In this document: piece by piece, positions 25,254 to 35,473 of the stretch | Position numbering within the stretch: position 1 is the first letter of the stretch | How the letters are laid out: each line of letters opens with the position of its first letter | From: Bythopirellula sp041737835 | GTDB taxonomy: Bacteria; Planctomycetota; Planctomycetia; Pirellulales; Lacipirellulaceae | NCBI GenBank assembly: GCA_041737835.1 | Contig: JBGSQY010000072.1 | Strand: one strand, 5' to 3' | Length of the DNA stretch: 64,000 nucleotides | The notes under the pieces: generated by a model | Seen by the model: the letters and a program-made list of their open reading frames with translations, nothing else | Told to the model about the DNA's origin: nothing | Databases searched by the model: none | Made by a program: the position numbers and the translations under genes

Positions 25254-26051
25254 TTAGCGCCGACGAATCGCCTCATACGCCGCGGCCACAGTTCCGGCAT
25301 CGACCAGTTCCAGTCCCGCGCTCGAACCCGCGACCAAGGCGTAATCCGCCAGCCGGTTCACCTGTCGGGGAACGCCGCCGCTGAGTCGGTGAATCTCGCC
25401 CAAGGCGTCGTCGTCGAAGATCGGCTGTTCCGCCCCTGCGGCCACGAGCGCCAATTGCAAGTAGCCGATTGTGTCCTGGCCATCCCATGGTTCGAGATCG
25501 ATTCGCAAATCGACCAATTCCAAAATCCGGCTCCCCAAGCGATGCATCTGCGTGGGATTGCCGGCCAGCACAATCGTGAGATTCCCCACGCGGCCTGTTG
25601 GTAGTTGCACGAGCCGAGCGAGTTGAGTCAGCACGTCTGCCCCGGCTTGATCGGCGTCGTCCAACAGCAGCACGATTGTTTCGCCTTGCAGAGAGTTTTG
25701 CTGAAACCGTTCGTCCAGCCGTCGCCCTAGCCGCAATGCATCGTCTGCCATCCGCGGAGCAGCGTGCAGCGCCACGGCCAATTGCCATTGAAACTCGCGG
25801 ACCGATAAGCCCAGCAAGTTGAGCGATGCCACGTGCCAATTCTCCCGTTCTGCTTCCTCGGCAAATAGATTGAGGACGAGCGACTTACCCCAGCCCGCTT
25901 CACCCAACATCAGCCCGAGCCGCCGCCCATTATGTACGAGGAACCGCAGCCGCGCGAGCGCTTCCTGTTGTGGCAGGCCGGCGAAAAACACCGGCTCGGC
26001 TGTACCCGCGGGAAAGGGGGGCTTTTCCAATCCCCAATGCGTGGCGTGCAT
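25254..26051 (-). CDS. ExeA-like AAA ATPase
   Basis: The 265-residue product begins MHATHWGLEKPPF, the usual opening of ExeA/GspA-type ATPases ('GL..PPF'). It has Walker A GEAGWGKS, Walker B TIVLLLDDADQ, LAGNPT and a C-terminal arginine region SGGVPRQVNRLADYAL. Members energise peptidoglycan passage or placement of secretion systems, or act in DNA transposition; this copy lacks the peptidoglycan-binding C-terminus, so only the ATPase part is present. GGAAAGG upstream of 26051 supports the start over the one at 26078. It ends 11 nt from the DUF2130 stop in a convergent arrangement. Confidence 0.85.
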   Translation of the reverse strand: MHATHWGLEKPPFPAGTAEPVFFAGLPQQEALARLRFLVHNGRRLGLMLGEAGWGKSLVLNLFAEEAERENWHVASLNLLGLSVREFQWQLAVALHAAPRMADDALRLGRRLDERFQQNSLQGETIVLLLDDADQAGADVLTQLARLVQLPTGRVGNLTIVLAGNPTQMHRLGSRILELVDLRIDLEPWDGQDTIGYLQLALVAAGAEQPIFDDDALGEIHRLSGGVPRQVNRLADYALVAGSSAGLELVDAGTVAAAYEAIRRR

Positions 26052-26191
26052 CGCGTTGACCTTTCCGACTTCCAGCACGGCGAAGAATGAACGACAATCG
26101 GAATATCGACCCCTGATGGATCAATTCTTTGTTTAGGGCCAATCGCCACTCTCAACTTGACATTTTCTCGCTAGCGACGCTAGCACATGCC

Positions 26192-26887
26192 ATGGCCGAC
26201 CGTTATTTTTCCGAAGAACCGCTCAGCGGCGAAGCAGCCACGCTCACCGGCAGCGAAGCCCATCACCTGCTGCACGTCATGCGGGCCAAGGTGGGAACCG
26301 AGATCATCGTGTTCGATGGCGGAGGTGGCGAATGGTGGGCCGAGATCACCAAGCTGGGCCGGACCGACGTGGAACTCGCACTCCGAAAACATCGCGCGGT
26401 CGAGCGCGAACTGCCCGTTGACTTCACGTTGGCAATTGCGCTCCCCAAGGGAGATCGCCAACGCTGGCTTGTCGAAAAAGCGGTTGAACTCGGCGTGAAA
26501 AAATTGATCCCGCTTACCACCGCGCGCAGCACCTCCTCGGCCGCGGAACCACCCGCGAAGCTAGCCCGCTATGTTGTCGAGGCGAGCAAGCAATCGGGCC
26601 GCAATCAGTTGCTGGAAATCGCTAAGCCGCAAACATGGGCCGAAGTTGTAGGAAACTTTGCCGTTCATACGCGGCTGATCGCTCATCCTGGCGGATCGAC
26701 CGTGGAATCAATGACTCGGGACGTGAACGCCCCCACATTGTTAGCCATTGGTCCCGAAGGGGGCTTTACCGAGGACGAAGTCGAATTGGCCCGGCAAAAT
26801 GGCTGGCAGGTGATCGGCCTGGGAGAACGAATCCTGCGGCTCGAAACCGCCGCCATGGCCCTGGTTGCGCGGCTAACAGTCGCCTAA
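26192..26887 (+). CDS. rsmE: 16S rRNA (uracil-1498-N3) methyltransferase
   Basis: RsmE methylates U1498 of 16S rRNA in the decoding region using S-adenosylmethionine. The 231-residue product has the N-terminal PUA-like part with GSEAHHLLHVMRAKVG, then the SPOUT domain with LPKGDRQRWLVEKAVELGV, the knot motif LLAIGPEGGFTEDEVELA and the C-terminal IGLGERILRLETAAM. The start MADRYF at 26192 matches the family; the longer frame from 26129 is not needed. Confidence 0.95.
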   Translation: MADRYFSEEPLSGEAATLTGSEAHHLLHVMRAKVGTEIIVFDGGGGEWWAEITKLGRTDVELALRKHRAVERELPVDFTLAIALPKGDRQRWLVEKAVELGVKKLIPLTTARSTSSAAEPPAKLARYVVEASKQSGRNQLLEIAKPQTWAEVVGNFAVHTRLIAHPGGSTVESMTRDVNAPTLLAIGPEGGFTEDEVELARQNGWQVIGLGERILRLETAAMALVARLTVA

Positions 26888-26947
26888 TCCGCAGGTTATA
26901 CTGGGAAGTCCGCCCTCAATACTTATTTGTTCTTTGGAGCATTTTCG

Positions 26948-27856
26948 ATGTTCAGATTTGTCGTCGCGACGGCTTTGATTCTCTCTTGCCTGGCCTCGGT
27001 CGAGGCCCGGGTGTGGACCGATGTCTCGGGCAATTACACCTTCGAAGCCAATCTCGTGGCCTTCAACGACACGGACCTCGTGTTGGAAAAGGCCGACAAG
27101 ACGCTGGTTGCCGTCGACATGGAACAGCTCTCTGCCGCCGATCAGGAATATATCAAGTCGAAAGAAGCCGCCGAGGAAGTCGACAAACGGGGCGCCAAGC
27201 AGCAGGTCTGGAAGATGGCCAGCGGCCTGGAAGTCATCGGCGACGTTGTCGATTACGTCCAAAAGGAAATGACGTTCAGCATGAGTCGCGGGAAAATTTA
27301 TGTGAACGATCAATTGTTCGAGAATCTGACGGGAATCCAACAGCGCGTTGTGCCGTTGATTGCCGCACAATTCACGAAGCGACCGATCACCGACCGAGCG
27401 GGCTTGTTCGATTGGCTCAAACGCCGCAAGGGGGAACCGGAAACTTTTACTTATGACGGCGTGCAAATGGAAATGGAAAACGGCGACCTCTATGCCGTGC
27501 CGTTTTTCTTGTTCAGCGACGAAGCCCTGAAAGTTTTGAAACCAGGTTGGGAAGAATGGTCGTCAAAACATGCCACGTACGAGCAACAGCAAGAATCGGA
27601 ATTGCGATTACAGACGCAAGCTCAGGGCGGTACGGAAACCAACCAGCTTTTGAAAATGCAGTTGCAGATGCAGGCTTATCAGGCCGGCTTGTTCAGTCTT
27701 TGGGAGGTGATGCTCTATCCTGGTCCCAATATGTCCGGTTGGCCGCTCTATGTGGTGGTTCCAGGTCGCAACAGCGCGCAAGCGGCCGAAGCCGCGTTGC
27801 AAAAAAACCCGGGTTACACGGTTGGTCCGATCGCGCGGGTGAACCGGCAATATTAA
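26948..27856 (+). CDS. Secreted SHD1-domain protein
   Basis: The 302-residue product has a signal peptide (MFRFVVATALILSCLASVEA) followed directly by an SHD1 domain, as in yeast Sla1: RVWTDVSGNYTFEANLVAF, then VLEKADKTLVAVDMEQLSAA. Such domains are common in exported planctomycete proteins and may bind short NPFx(D)-like peptides. The rest has an alpha/beta character (PPYDGVQMEMENGD-like strand region at about 155-185, a Gln-rich segment at 205-235) with no recognised enzyme motif. It is a stand-alone gene between rsmE and pyruvate carboxylase. Confidence 0.78.
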   Translation: MFRFVVATALILSCLASVEARVWTDVSGNYTFEANLVAFNDTDLVLEKADKTLVAVDMEQLSAADQEYIKSKEAAEEVDKRGAKQQVWKMASGLEVIGDVVDYVQKEMTFSMSRGKIYVNDQLFENLTGIQQRVVPLIAAQFTKRPITDRAGLFDWLKRRKGEPETFTYDGVQMEMENGDLYAVPFFLFSDEALKVLKPGWEEWSSKHATYEQQQESELRLQTQAQGGTETNQLLKMQLQMQAYQAGLFSLWEVMLYPGPNMSGWPLYVVVPGRNSAQAAEAALQKNPGYTVGPIARVNRQY

Positions 27857-27943
27857 GACCATAGTTTTCCGCCTGAGCCGCTTCGCTCACAGCTTTTGGC
27901 CCGCTAAAATGGCGTCGCCCCCGCCACCTCTCCCGGATTTGCC

Positions 27944-30900
27944 ATGAAACCGATCCGACGTTTGCTCGCCGCAAATCGCAGCGAAATTGCCATCCGTGTC
28001 TTCCGCAGTGCCCACGAGCTAGGCATCCGTACGGTTGCGATGTATTCGCACGAGGATCGCTACGCCTTGCATCGCTTCAAAGCCGATGAGGCTTATCCGA
28101 TCGGCGTCGAAGGCAAGCCGCTGCAAGCCTATCTCAACATCGAGGGGGTCATCGAGCTCGCCAAGAAGTATGAGATCGACGCGATCCATCCGGGCTATGG
28201 TTTCCTTTCCGAAAACCCTGAATTCGCGCGGGCTTGTCAGCAGAATGGGATCATCTTCGTCGGCCCCCGCGTGGAGTTGCTCGAGAATCTCGGCGACAAG
28301 ATCGAAGCCCGTAAACTGGCCATCAAAGTGGGCGTACCGGTGTTGGGTGGCAGCAACGAACCGATCACCGACGTCGCCGCCGCAAAGCAAACCGCGACTG
28401 AAATGGGTTTCCCCATCATTTTGAAGGCGGCCCATGGTGGCGGTGGCCGCGGGATGCGCGTTGTCAACGAAGCCAAGGATTTTGAAGATTCGTTCGAAGC
28501 GGCCCGGCGTGAATCGCTCACCGCCTTCGGCAGCCCCGAGATTTTCGTCGAAAAATTTATCGAACGCGCCCGACATATCGAAGTGCAGCTCCTCGGTGAC
28601 AAGCACGGCAATCTCGTTCACCTTTACGAGCGCGATTGCTCGGTGCAACGTCGCCATCAAAAGGTCGTAGAGATTGCCCCCGCACCGAATCTGCCCACAG
28701 CTGTTCGCGATAGTCTCTGCGCGGCGGCGTTGCAAATCGGTAACGAAGTTGGCTACGACAACGCCGGCACGGTGGAATTTTTGGTCGATGCCGATAGCGG
28801 GAAGTTTTACTTCATCGAAGTCAATCCCCGTGTGCAGGTTGAACACACTGTCACCGAAGAAGTGACCGGCATCGATGTCGTCCGCTCACAGATTTTGATC
28901 GCTGGGGGCGAGCCACTTTCCTCGCCGAAAATCGGATTGACTTCACAAAAAGAAGTCCGCACCAACGGCTTCGCGATTCAATGCCGTGTGACGACCGAAG
29001 ATCCGTCGAATCGCTTCATGCCCGACTATGGCCGCGTGACGCATTATCGCTCGGCCGGCGGCATGGGCATCCGTCTCGACGCAGGCACCGCGTTTTCCGG
29101 GGCTGTTGTGTTCCCGTACTACGATTCGCTGCTGGTGAAGGTGAGTGCCTGGGGTCGCAACTTCGTCGATTCCGCCGGGCGGATGGAACGTGCGCTGCAA
29201 GAATTCCGCATCCGCGGCGTGAAAACGAACATACCGTTTCTGATCCACCTGATCACCAACCCCACGTTCCTTGCCGGGGAGTGCACCACGCGCTTCATCG
29301 ACGTCACCCCGGAGCTATTCGACTTCGTGCCGCAACGCGATCGCGCCACCAAGCTGCTGCAGTACATCGGCGAAGTGATGGTTAACGGCAACCCCACGGT
29401 CACGGGCAAGGTTAAGGGTGTACGGCGCGAGCCGGTTGCCGTTCCCAATACCGAAGATAAACCGCTTCCGGAAGGAACCCGCGACAAGCTCAAGAAATTG
29501 GGTGTCCAAGGTTTCACCACGTGGGTCAAAGAGCAAAAGCCCCTTTTGTGGACCGACACCACGATGCGCGACGCCCATCAATCGCTGCTCGCCACCCGGT
29601 TCCGCACGTATGATCTCTGCCGGATCGCCGATGCCTATGCACGGAACTGCGCCGATTTGTTCTCGATCGAAATGTGGGGCGGTGCGACGTTCGACGTTTC
29701 GATGCGGTTCCTGAAAGAATCCCCTTGGGATCGTCTGGCACTACTGCGCGAAAAGATTCCCAACATTCTCTTCCAGATGTTGCTACGAGCCTCGAGCGCG
29801 ATGGGCTACGCGAACTATCCCGACAACGTCGTGGATTTGTGCGTGCGTGAAACGGCCGCCGCGGGCATGGACGTGTTCCGCATCTTCGACGCGCTCAACT
29901 GGACCCCTAACATGCGGGTCGCGATGGAAGCGGTCCAAAAGACCGACGCGATCTGCGAAGCTGCCATCTGCTACACGGGCGATATCCTCAATCCCAAACG
30001 GTCGAAATACGACCTCAAGTATTATGTGAACCTCGCCAAGGAATTGGAAAAGATGGGAGCCCATATCCTGGCGATCAAGGATATGGCGGGCCTATGCAAA
30101 CCCCATGCGGCGAGCGTGCTGGTGAAGGCTCTTCGCGACGAGATCGGCATTCCGATTCATTTCCACACGCACGACACCGGCGGGGTTCAAGCCGCGGCGA
30201 TTCTCAATGCCGCCGAAGCAGGCCTCGACATTGCCGATGGGGCGATTGCCTCGATGTCGGGCGGCACGTCGCAACCCAACCTCAACACCATGGTCGAAGG
30301 GCTCGCCTTTACGCCCCGGGCTTCGTCGCTCAATGCCGCAGCGCTCGATGAGATTTCCGAATACTGGCGCGAAACTCGCGAGTTTTATTCCGCGTTTGAA
30401 AGCCCCGTCCTTGCCGCGGGGGCTGACCTTTATCAGCACGAAATGCCGGGCGGGCAGTACACAAATCTGTTCCAACAAGCTCAGGCTCTCGGCTTGGCGA
30501 ATCGTTGGCCGGAAATCTGCAAAATTTACGCCGACGTCAATCAACTCTTTGGTGACATCGTAAAGGTCACACCCACATCCAAGGCCGTGGGCGATATGGC
30601 ACTCTTCCTTGTGGCGAACGACCTCACCTGCGATCAGTTGATGCAGACCGACCGCGAGCTGGCGTTCCCACGCTCGGTGCTTGATTTGCTCGGTGGCCGC
30701 ATGGGCCAAGTCGAAGGGGGCTTCCCCACGAAGGTCCGCGACCGCATCCTGCGTAACGAAAAACCGGTCGTTGGCCGCCCCGGAGAAAGTATTCCCCCCG
30801 CCGATTTGCAAGCCGCCACGGAGAAAGTCGCCAAGCTGATCGATGGCACGCCGAGTCAACAAGACGTTGTGGCCTACTTGATGTATCCCCAGGTGTTCGA

Positions 30901-31384
30901 GCAGTACTCGCAACACTATGGGCTCTACGCCGACACCAGCGTGCTGCCGACTCCCGTGTATTTGCATGGTATGGAACCAGGCGAAGAAATTGCCGTCGAT
31001 ATCGAAGCTGGCAAGACGCTGATCATCAAGTTTCTCGCAATCGGCGATCCCCATGCCGACGGCACCCGCACGGTCTTCTTCGAGCTCAACGGCCAGCCTC
31101 GCGAAGTGACCGTTCAAGATCAATCGCTTGAAACCGACAAAGTCAAAGCCGTGAAAGCCGATCCGCAGAACCCCAAGCAAATTGGTTCAAGCATGCCGGG
31201 CATGGTGGTGCTCGTGGCCGTGCAAGCAGGCGATGCCGTCGCGCAGGGTCAAAAGTTGATGACGCTCGAAGCGATGAAAATGGAAACCACGATCGCCGCC
31301 GAATCCGCCGGCAAAGTGGCCACAGTTCACGTTTCGACCGGCACGCAGGTCGAAGCAGGGGATCTACTGATCACGCTCGCGTAG
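27944..31384 (+). CDS. pyc: Pyruvate carboxylase (single-chain)
   Basis: The enzyme fixes bicarbonate onto biotin with ATP and transfers it to pyruvate, giving oxaloacetate. The 1146-residue chain has all parts in order: biotin carboxylase (about 1-450, with ILKAAHGGGGRGMRVV and the EVNPRVQVEHTVTEEVTG motif), the carboxyltransferase (from about 525, WTDTTMRDAHQSLLATR with metal-site residues, and HFHTHDTGG), the tetramerisation region, and the C-terminal biotinyl domain with LEAMKMET, the biotinylated Lys at 1112. Its 3' end overlaps birA by 14 nt on the other strand. Confidence 0.97.
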   Translation: MKPIRRLLAANRSEIAIRVFRSAHELGIRTVAMYSHEDRYALHRFKADEAYPIGVEGKPLQAYLNIEGVIELAKKYEIDAIHPGYGFLSENPEFARACQQNGIIFVGPRVELLENLGDKIEARKLAIKVGVPVLGGSNEPITDVAAAKQTATEMGFPIILKAAHGGGGRGMRVVNEAKDFEDSFEAARRESLTAFGSPEIFVEKFIERARHIEVQLLGDKHGNLVHLYERDCSVQRRHQKVVEIAPAPNLPTAVRDSLCAAALQIGNEVGYDNAGTVEFLVDADSGKFYFIEVNPRVQVEHTVTEEVTGIDVVRSQILIAGGEPLSSPKIGLTSQKEVRTNGFAIQCRVTTEDPSNRFMPDYGRVTHYRSAGGMGIRLDAGTAFSGAVVFPYYDSLLVKVSAWGRNFVDSAGRMERALQEFRIRGVKTNIPFLIHLITNPTFLAGECTTRFIDVTPELFDFVPQRDRATKLLQYIGEVMVNGNPTVTGKVKGVRREPVAVPNTEDKPLPEGTRDKLKKLGVQGFTTWVKEQKPLLWTDTTMRDAHQSLLATRFRTYDLCRIADAYARNCADLFSIEMWGGATFDVSMRFLKESPWDRLALLREKIPNILFQMLLRASSAMGYANYPDNVVDLCVRETAAAGMDVFRIFDALNWTPNMRVAMEAVQKTDAICEAAICYTGDILNPKRSKYDLKYYVNLAKELEKMGAHILAIKDMAGLCKPHAASVLVKALRDEIGIPIHFHTHDTGGVQAAAILNAAEAGLDIADGAIASMSGGTSQPNLNTMVEGLAFTPRASSLNAAALDEISEYWRETREFYSAFESPVLAAGADLYQHEMPGGQYTNLFQQAQALGLANRWPEICKIYADVNQLFGDIVKVTPTSKAVGDMALFLVANDLTCDQLMQTDRELAFPRSVLDLLGGRMGQVEGGFPTKVRDRILRNEKPVVGRPGESIPPADLQAATEKVAKLIDGTPSQQDVVAYLMYPQVFEQYSQHYGLYADTSVLPTPVYLHGMEPGEEIAVDIEAGKTLIIKFLAIGDPHADGTRTVFFELNGQPREVTVQDQSLETDKVKAVKADPQNPKQIGSSMPGMVVLVAVQAGDAVAQGQKLMTLEAMKMETTIAAESAGKVATVHVSTGTQVEAGDLLITLA

Positions 31385-32111
31385 GGGCAAACTCGCCCAC
31401 ATCATGGGCCGTGGTTTGGCCGTCAACCTCCAGCAGCAGCCGGCCCGTGTCGTCGATTCCCACGACTTTGCCGGTGATATCTCCGCGCGGTGATTGCCAA
31501 CTTCGTTCGTCCCCCACATAGGCTAGGCAACCGCGCAGCTCTTCCACGAGGTCGGTGTTGAAGCCGACGCTTTCAAATGCTTTCAGAACCGTAACAACTT
31601 GTTCGCTCACCGCGTCGATCACGTCCTCGACCGGAATCGCTCGGCCCACGGCGCTGCTTAGCGTTGTCGCGGGATGACGCACGTCAGCGGGAAACAGCCC
31701 GTGATCGAAATCGACGTTTACGCCGATGCCAATCACCAGCGAACCTGCTTGTCCGCTTTCGCTGGGCCATTGTTCACACAGAATGCCACACACTTTTTGA
31801 TCGTCGATGAGCAGATCATTGGGCCATTTGATATTCAGCCGAGTGGCTTCCACGACGTCCAGCAACGCTCGTCTCACGGCAATCGCCGCTACCAAAGAAA
31901 CGGCGCCATACGCTTGCGGAGGCTGACGAGCCGGCCAAACGATGCTCATCCATGCTCCGCCCAACGGGCTTTCCCACGCTCGGCCATGTCTGCCACGACC
32001 TGCTGATTGCTTCGCTGCAGTGATAAGTAAACACTCGCCCGGATGCTCGACGGCAAGCCGACGGGCTTCGGTGTTCGTGGAATCGGTCACGTCGAAATGA
32101 ATGCGGCGCAT
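31371..32111 (-). CDS. birA: Biotin-[acetyl-CoA-carboxylase] ligase
   Basis: BirA forms biotinyl-AMP and attaches biotin to the Lys of carboxylase biotinyl domains, here presumably pyruvate carboxylase next door. The 246-residue product has the adenylate loop AGRGRHGRAWESP, KWPNDLLIDDQKVCGIL and GIGVNVD in order. It lacks the N-terminal DNA-binding domain of E. coli BirA, so it is not expected to be a repressor. The last 14 bases overlap the 3' end of pyc in convergent orientation. Confidence 0.95.
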   Translation of the reverse strand: MRRIHFDVTDSTNTEARRLAVEHPGECLLITAAKQSAGRGRHGRAWESPLGGAWMSIVWPARQPPQAYGAVSLVAAIAVRRALLDVVEATRLNIKWPNDLLIDDQKVCGILCEQWPSESGQAGSLVIGIGVNVDFDHGLFPADVRHPATTLSSAVGRAIPVEDVIDAVSEQVVTVLKAFESVGFNTDLVEELRGCLAYVGDERSWQSPRGDITGKVVGIDDTGRLLLEVDGQTTAHDVGEFAPTRA

Positions 32112-32177
32112 GCGTCAGCCATCACAAAGGATTTATGAAGCTTTCAGAATCGTCGCTGACCAAGAGTTTGTCGAGAG

Positions 32178-33869
32178 CTAAATCGCCGCGACGAATTCCA
32201 GCTTGGAATTCTCCGGATCACGAACGAGGGGGAGTTCCAATGTAAAGCACGCGCCGTGGCCGACCCCCGCACTATGCATGCGCAGTTCGCCCCCCATTTC
32301 ACGCGCAACCAAAGCACTGTGGTGCAGGCCAAAACCATGTCCCGACTCTTTGGTCGTAAAGCCGTATTGAAAAATTTTTGTGAGATGCGTCGCGTCGATC
32401 CCCACGCCGGTATCCTGAATATCCACGCAGGCCATGTTCTCTCCATCCGACGACATCCGCACGATCAACCGCTTGGGTTCCAGCGGCGATGCAATCAAGG
32501 CATGGACGGCATTGGTCGTCAGGTTGTTGAGGATCTGAATCACTTTGTGTTTATCGCCGTGCACAAGCAACTGTTTTTCACCCTCCCAAACCAGTTCGAT
32601 CCCATTTGTCGTCAAGCTGCCACTGAGCGGTTTCAGCACATCGTGCAGTACTTCGCCCAAGTCGTATTCGATATCGACGATCGATATCTTGGCATAAGTT
32701 TGCTGCGATTTCACGATTTGCTTCGTGTGATCGACGTTCTTCTCCAGGTCGGCCAGATATTCCTTGAGTCGCGAATGCTCATCTAATAGCGAGCCTGTCA
32801 GTTTCGTGAGATACGGCAGCAGCAATTGTCCCCGCGGCGTCGCTGTCAAAAAATGCTCCAGATCGTTGTCGTGTTGGATCAGCAAATCGACGGCCCGCTC
32901 GAGGTCGGTCACGTGGCTGTGCAGCACAAGATCGTGAGCCAAGGTCGCCGAGACATTCACGCTGTTGAGCGCGTTGCCCACATTGTGCAGCACACCCGTG
33001 GCAATCTCCGCCATCCCCGCCTGCCGTGTCGCAGCGAGCAGTTGGTGATGCAATTCCTTCTGAATCGCCTCGGCCTCGATGCGGGTCTCGATCTCATTCG
33101 AAAGGTTCAGATTCGTTTCGCCCAATTCCGAGTTCGCGTGCGCGAGCTCCTCCGCGCGGGTTTCCAAGGTTTGATTCGCATCGGCAAGTTCATCGGCCAA
33201 CCGCGTCAAATTTTGATGGCTGTCGACCAAGGCATCTTCTGTACGGATCATGTTCCGAAAGAAGATCGCCCAACCGAGCGTCACCAAGATCACCACGCCC
33301 AAATTCAAGATCAAGTGTCGTTGCCCCGTGCGAAGTGTGTCGGCATCCGAATTCGCGATGTAATCCTCCAATGTCTGGTCGAGGGCCCTCATCCCGGCGG
33401 AATAGATCGCTTTTTGCTGAGCATACTCAGGACTCAATAGCAGGGCTTGGGCATCCTGAGCACGGCCCTGCTCGACGAGCGCGAAGGCTTCTGCTTCCAG
33501 GGCAAATAACTTTCGATTAGCTTCCTCGGTTTGCTTCGTCGCGGCGACTCCATAGTGAGGCACAATCAACGTTGTTTCTTGCAAAGCTTGCCCCAGTAGG
33601 GGCTCATAAGTTTCATACCGTCGCCGCCAGGATTCATCGCCCGTCGTCGCGGCCATCAAGGCCGACATGGTCAGCACTTCGTCGAAGTGGACGATCTCAC
33701 CTTGGAGTTCTCGAACGCGCAGATCACGCTCTTTGGCGGCATTAGCAAAGGCTCGCCACGTGAGATCGATCCACACGAGCGCAAGCAGCAAACCGACCGT
33801 CACCGCGATCAACACGATGAGTATTAAGCGAGACCACGAGGAACGATGTTCCAATTGCATAAGATTCAT
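32178..33869 (-). CDS. Membrane sensor histidine kinase
   Basis: The 563-residue product has a first transmembrane helix (RLILIVLIAVTVGLLLALVW), an outer region of about 150 residues, a second helix (LILNLGVVILVTLGWAIFF), a coiled-coil linker (ADELADANQTLETRAEELAH) and the kinase core: H-box IATGVLHNVGNALNSV, N-box ILNNLTTNAVHAL, G1 DTGVGID, F-box FQYGFTTKESG, G2 GHGFGLHHSAL. The H-box wording LHNVGN is of a special subfamily common in delta-proteobacteria and planctomycetes. No response regulator is adjacent. Two ATGs (33869 and 33860) are possible starts; the first is given. Confidence 0.9.
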   Translation of the reverse strand: MNLMQLEHRSSWSRLILIVLIAVTVGLLLALVWIDLTWRAFANAAKERDLRVRELQGEIVHFDEVLTMSALMAATTGDESWRRRYETYEPLLGQALQETTLIVPHYGVAATKQTEEANRKLFALEAEAFALVEQGRAQDAQALLLSPEYAQQKAIYSAGMRALDQTLEDYIANSDADTLRTGQRHLILNLGVVILVTLGWAIFFRNMIRTEDALVDSHQNLTRLADELADANQTLETRAEELAHANSELGETNLNLSNEIETRIEAEAIQKELHHQLLAATRQAGMAEIATGVLHNVGNALNSVNVSATLAHDLVLHSHVTDLERAVDLLIQHDNDLEHFLTATPRGQLLLPYLTKLTGSLLDEHSRLKEYLADLEKNVDHTKQIVKSQQTYAKISIVDIEYDLGEVLHDVLKPLSGSLTTNGIELVWEGEKQLLVHGDKHKVIQILNNLTTNAVHALIASPLEPKRLIVRMSSDGENMACVDIQDTGVGIDATHLTKIFQYGFTTKESGHGFGLHHSALVAREMGGELRMHSAGVGHGACFTLELPLVRDPENSKLEFVAAI

Positions 33870-34091
33870 GAGCAGCGCGCGGACTTTGCAGGGGGCAAAA
33901 CATAATACGGAACGCGCCACGAGACGACTGCCCTGTCTCCTGGCCGACGGCGGGATAATTACCCACTCAAATGTAGTTCACGCCGAAGGGGAAAATGCCT
34001 CGCCGCAGGATCGGCATAATCGGAAGAATGTGCGCAGAGTCAAAGATTCAATGGTTCAAGAACAACCACAAAGAATCGCGCTGAGTGAGCC

Positions 34092-35366
34092 TTAAATCCC
34101 GCCCGCCACCAGCGTTACGTTCTGGCCGCCGAAACCAAAGCTGTTCGAGACGATCACGTTGCACTTCGCTTCGCGGGCGACGTTCGGAATGTAATCCAAG
34201 TCGCATTCCGGATCTGGTGTTTCGTAGTTGATCGTGGGCGGCAAGGCGTCGTCTTTGATCGCCATCAAAGAGATGATCAACTCCGTGGCACCCGCCGCGG
34301 CGATGAGGTGACCCGTCATGCTCTTGGTGCTCGAGACGGGCACCTTGTCGGCGTGTTCGCCAAAGACGTTACGAATCGACAACGATTCCACGCGATCGTT
34401 GACCGCCGTGCTTGTGCCGTGGGCATTGATGTAATCAACGTCGGTGACGTTTTTACCGGCGTCCTTGAGCGCCATCTTCAGGCAGCTGATCGCGCCACGG
34501 CCTTCGGGATGCGTATCGGTAATGCGAAACGCATCGGCCGTCGTGCCGTAGCCCAACAACTCACCGTAAATATGGGCGCCGCGCTTGCGGGCATGCTCGT
34601 ATTCTTCGAGCACGACCATCGCGGCCCCTTCGCCCAAGACGAATCCGTCACGCCCCTTATCAAAGGGTCGCGAAGCCCGTTCGGGTTCGTCGTTGCGTTC
34701 GCTCAAAGCGGTGAGCAAATTGAAACCCGTCACGCCAAAAGGATGAATCATGCTGTGAGCCCCACCGGAAAGCATCACGTCGGCTTCGCCCCGGCGGATG
34801 ATTTCGGTCGCTTCACCGATGGCTTGGCTGCTGGCGGCACAAGCCGTAAGGCAGTTCACATTTGGCCCTTGGGCATCGAACATTCCGGCCAGATAACCCA
34901 CCGGCATGTTGGGTTCTTGTTCCAACTCCGCCTTAGGATCGAGAATCTTGAGCCCCGATTCGACAAACGCCTTCATGTCGAGCTCGCCACTCGCAACGGC
35001 CGCGCACATCATTTGTGAGAAATTGAAGAAGTCCTGGCTTCCTTCGCCGGCACCCAAATAGACGCCGAAGCGTTGAGGTTCAACCGTGCCCAGCACGCCC
35101 GATTCTTTCACGGCTTGATTGGCGGCACCCGCGGCAAAGCACGTATGGCGACTGCGATCGGCCCATTCTTTTGCGTCGAGTCCCGCGTCGGCCACCGACC
35201 AGTTCTTCACTTCCGCGGAAATCTTGGTGGGGAAGTTGGTCGAATCGAATATCGTTGTTCGACCCACGCCGCTCTTGCTAGCCAGCAAGTTCTTCCACAA
35301 CTCGGGAACCGTGGTTCCCAAAGGAGTAACACAACCCACACCAGTAATCACAACGCGACGACGCAT
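34092..35366 (-). CDS. fabF: Beta-ketoacyl-ACP synthase (FabF type)
   Basis: The enzyme condenses an acyl chain with malonyl-ACP. The 424-residue product starts MRRRVVITGVGCVTPLG and carries the Cys nucleophile at residue 176 (CLTACAASSQA), the first His in YINAHGTSTAVND and the second in KSMTGHLIAAAG, the C-H-H triad of condensing ketosynthases. GGAG and AGGGAA lie just upstream of 35366. It is the last gene of a four-gene unit with two hotdog proteins and an ACP, which suggests a dedicated chain-elongation system rather than the housekeeping set. Confidence 0.93.
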   Translation of the reverse strand: MRRRVVITGVGCVTPLGTTVPELWKNLLASKSGVGRTTIFDSTNFPTKISAEVKNWSVADAGLDAKEWADRSRHTCFAAGAANQAVKESGVLGTVEPQRFGVYLGAGEGSQDFFNFSQMMCAAVASGELDMKAFVESGLKILDPKAELEQEPNMPVGYLAGMFDAQGPNVNCLTACAASSQAIGEATEIIRRGEADVMLSGGAHSMIHPFGVTGFNLLTALSERNDEPERASRPFDKGRDGFVLGEGAAMVVLEEYEHARKRGAHIYGELLGYGTTADAFRITDTHPEGRGAISCLKMALKDAGKNVTDVDYINAHGTSTAVNDRVESLSIRNVFGEHADKVPVSSTKSMTGHLIAAAGATELIISLMAIKDDALPPTINYETPDPECDLDYIPNVAREAKCNVIVSNSFGFGGQNVTLVAGGI

Positions 35367-35473
35367 TTCCCTAACTCCGTACGTGACTGAGCTGTGGGCA
35401 CTACGCAGCGGCATCTCGCTTCGGGTCATGCAATACGCACCCGTCGCTAGCGGCCCTCGGCTCACAGCGGTAA

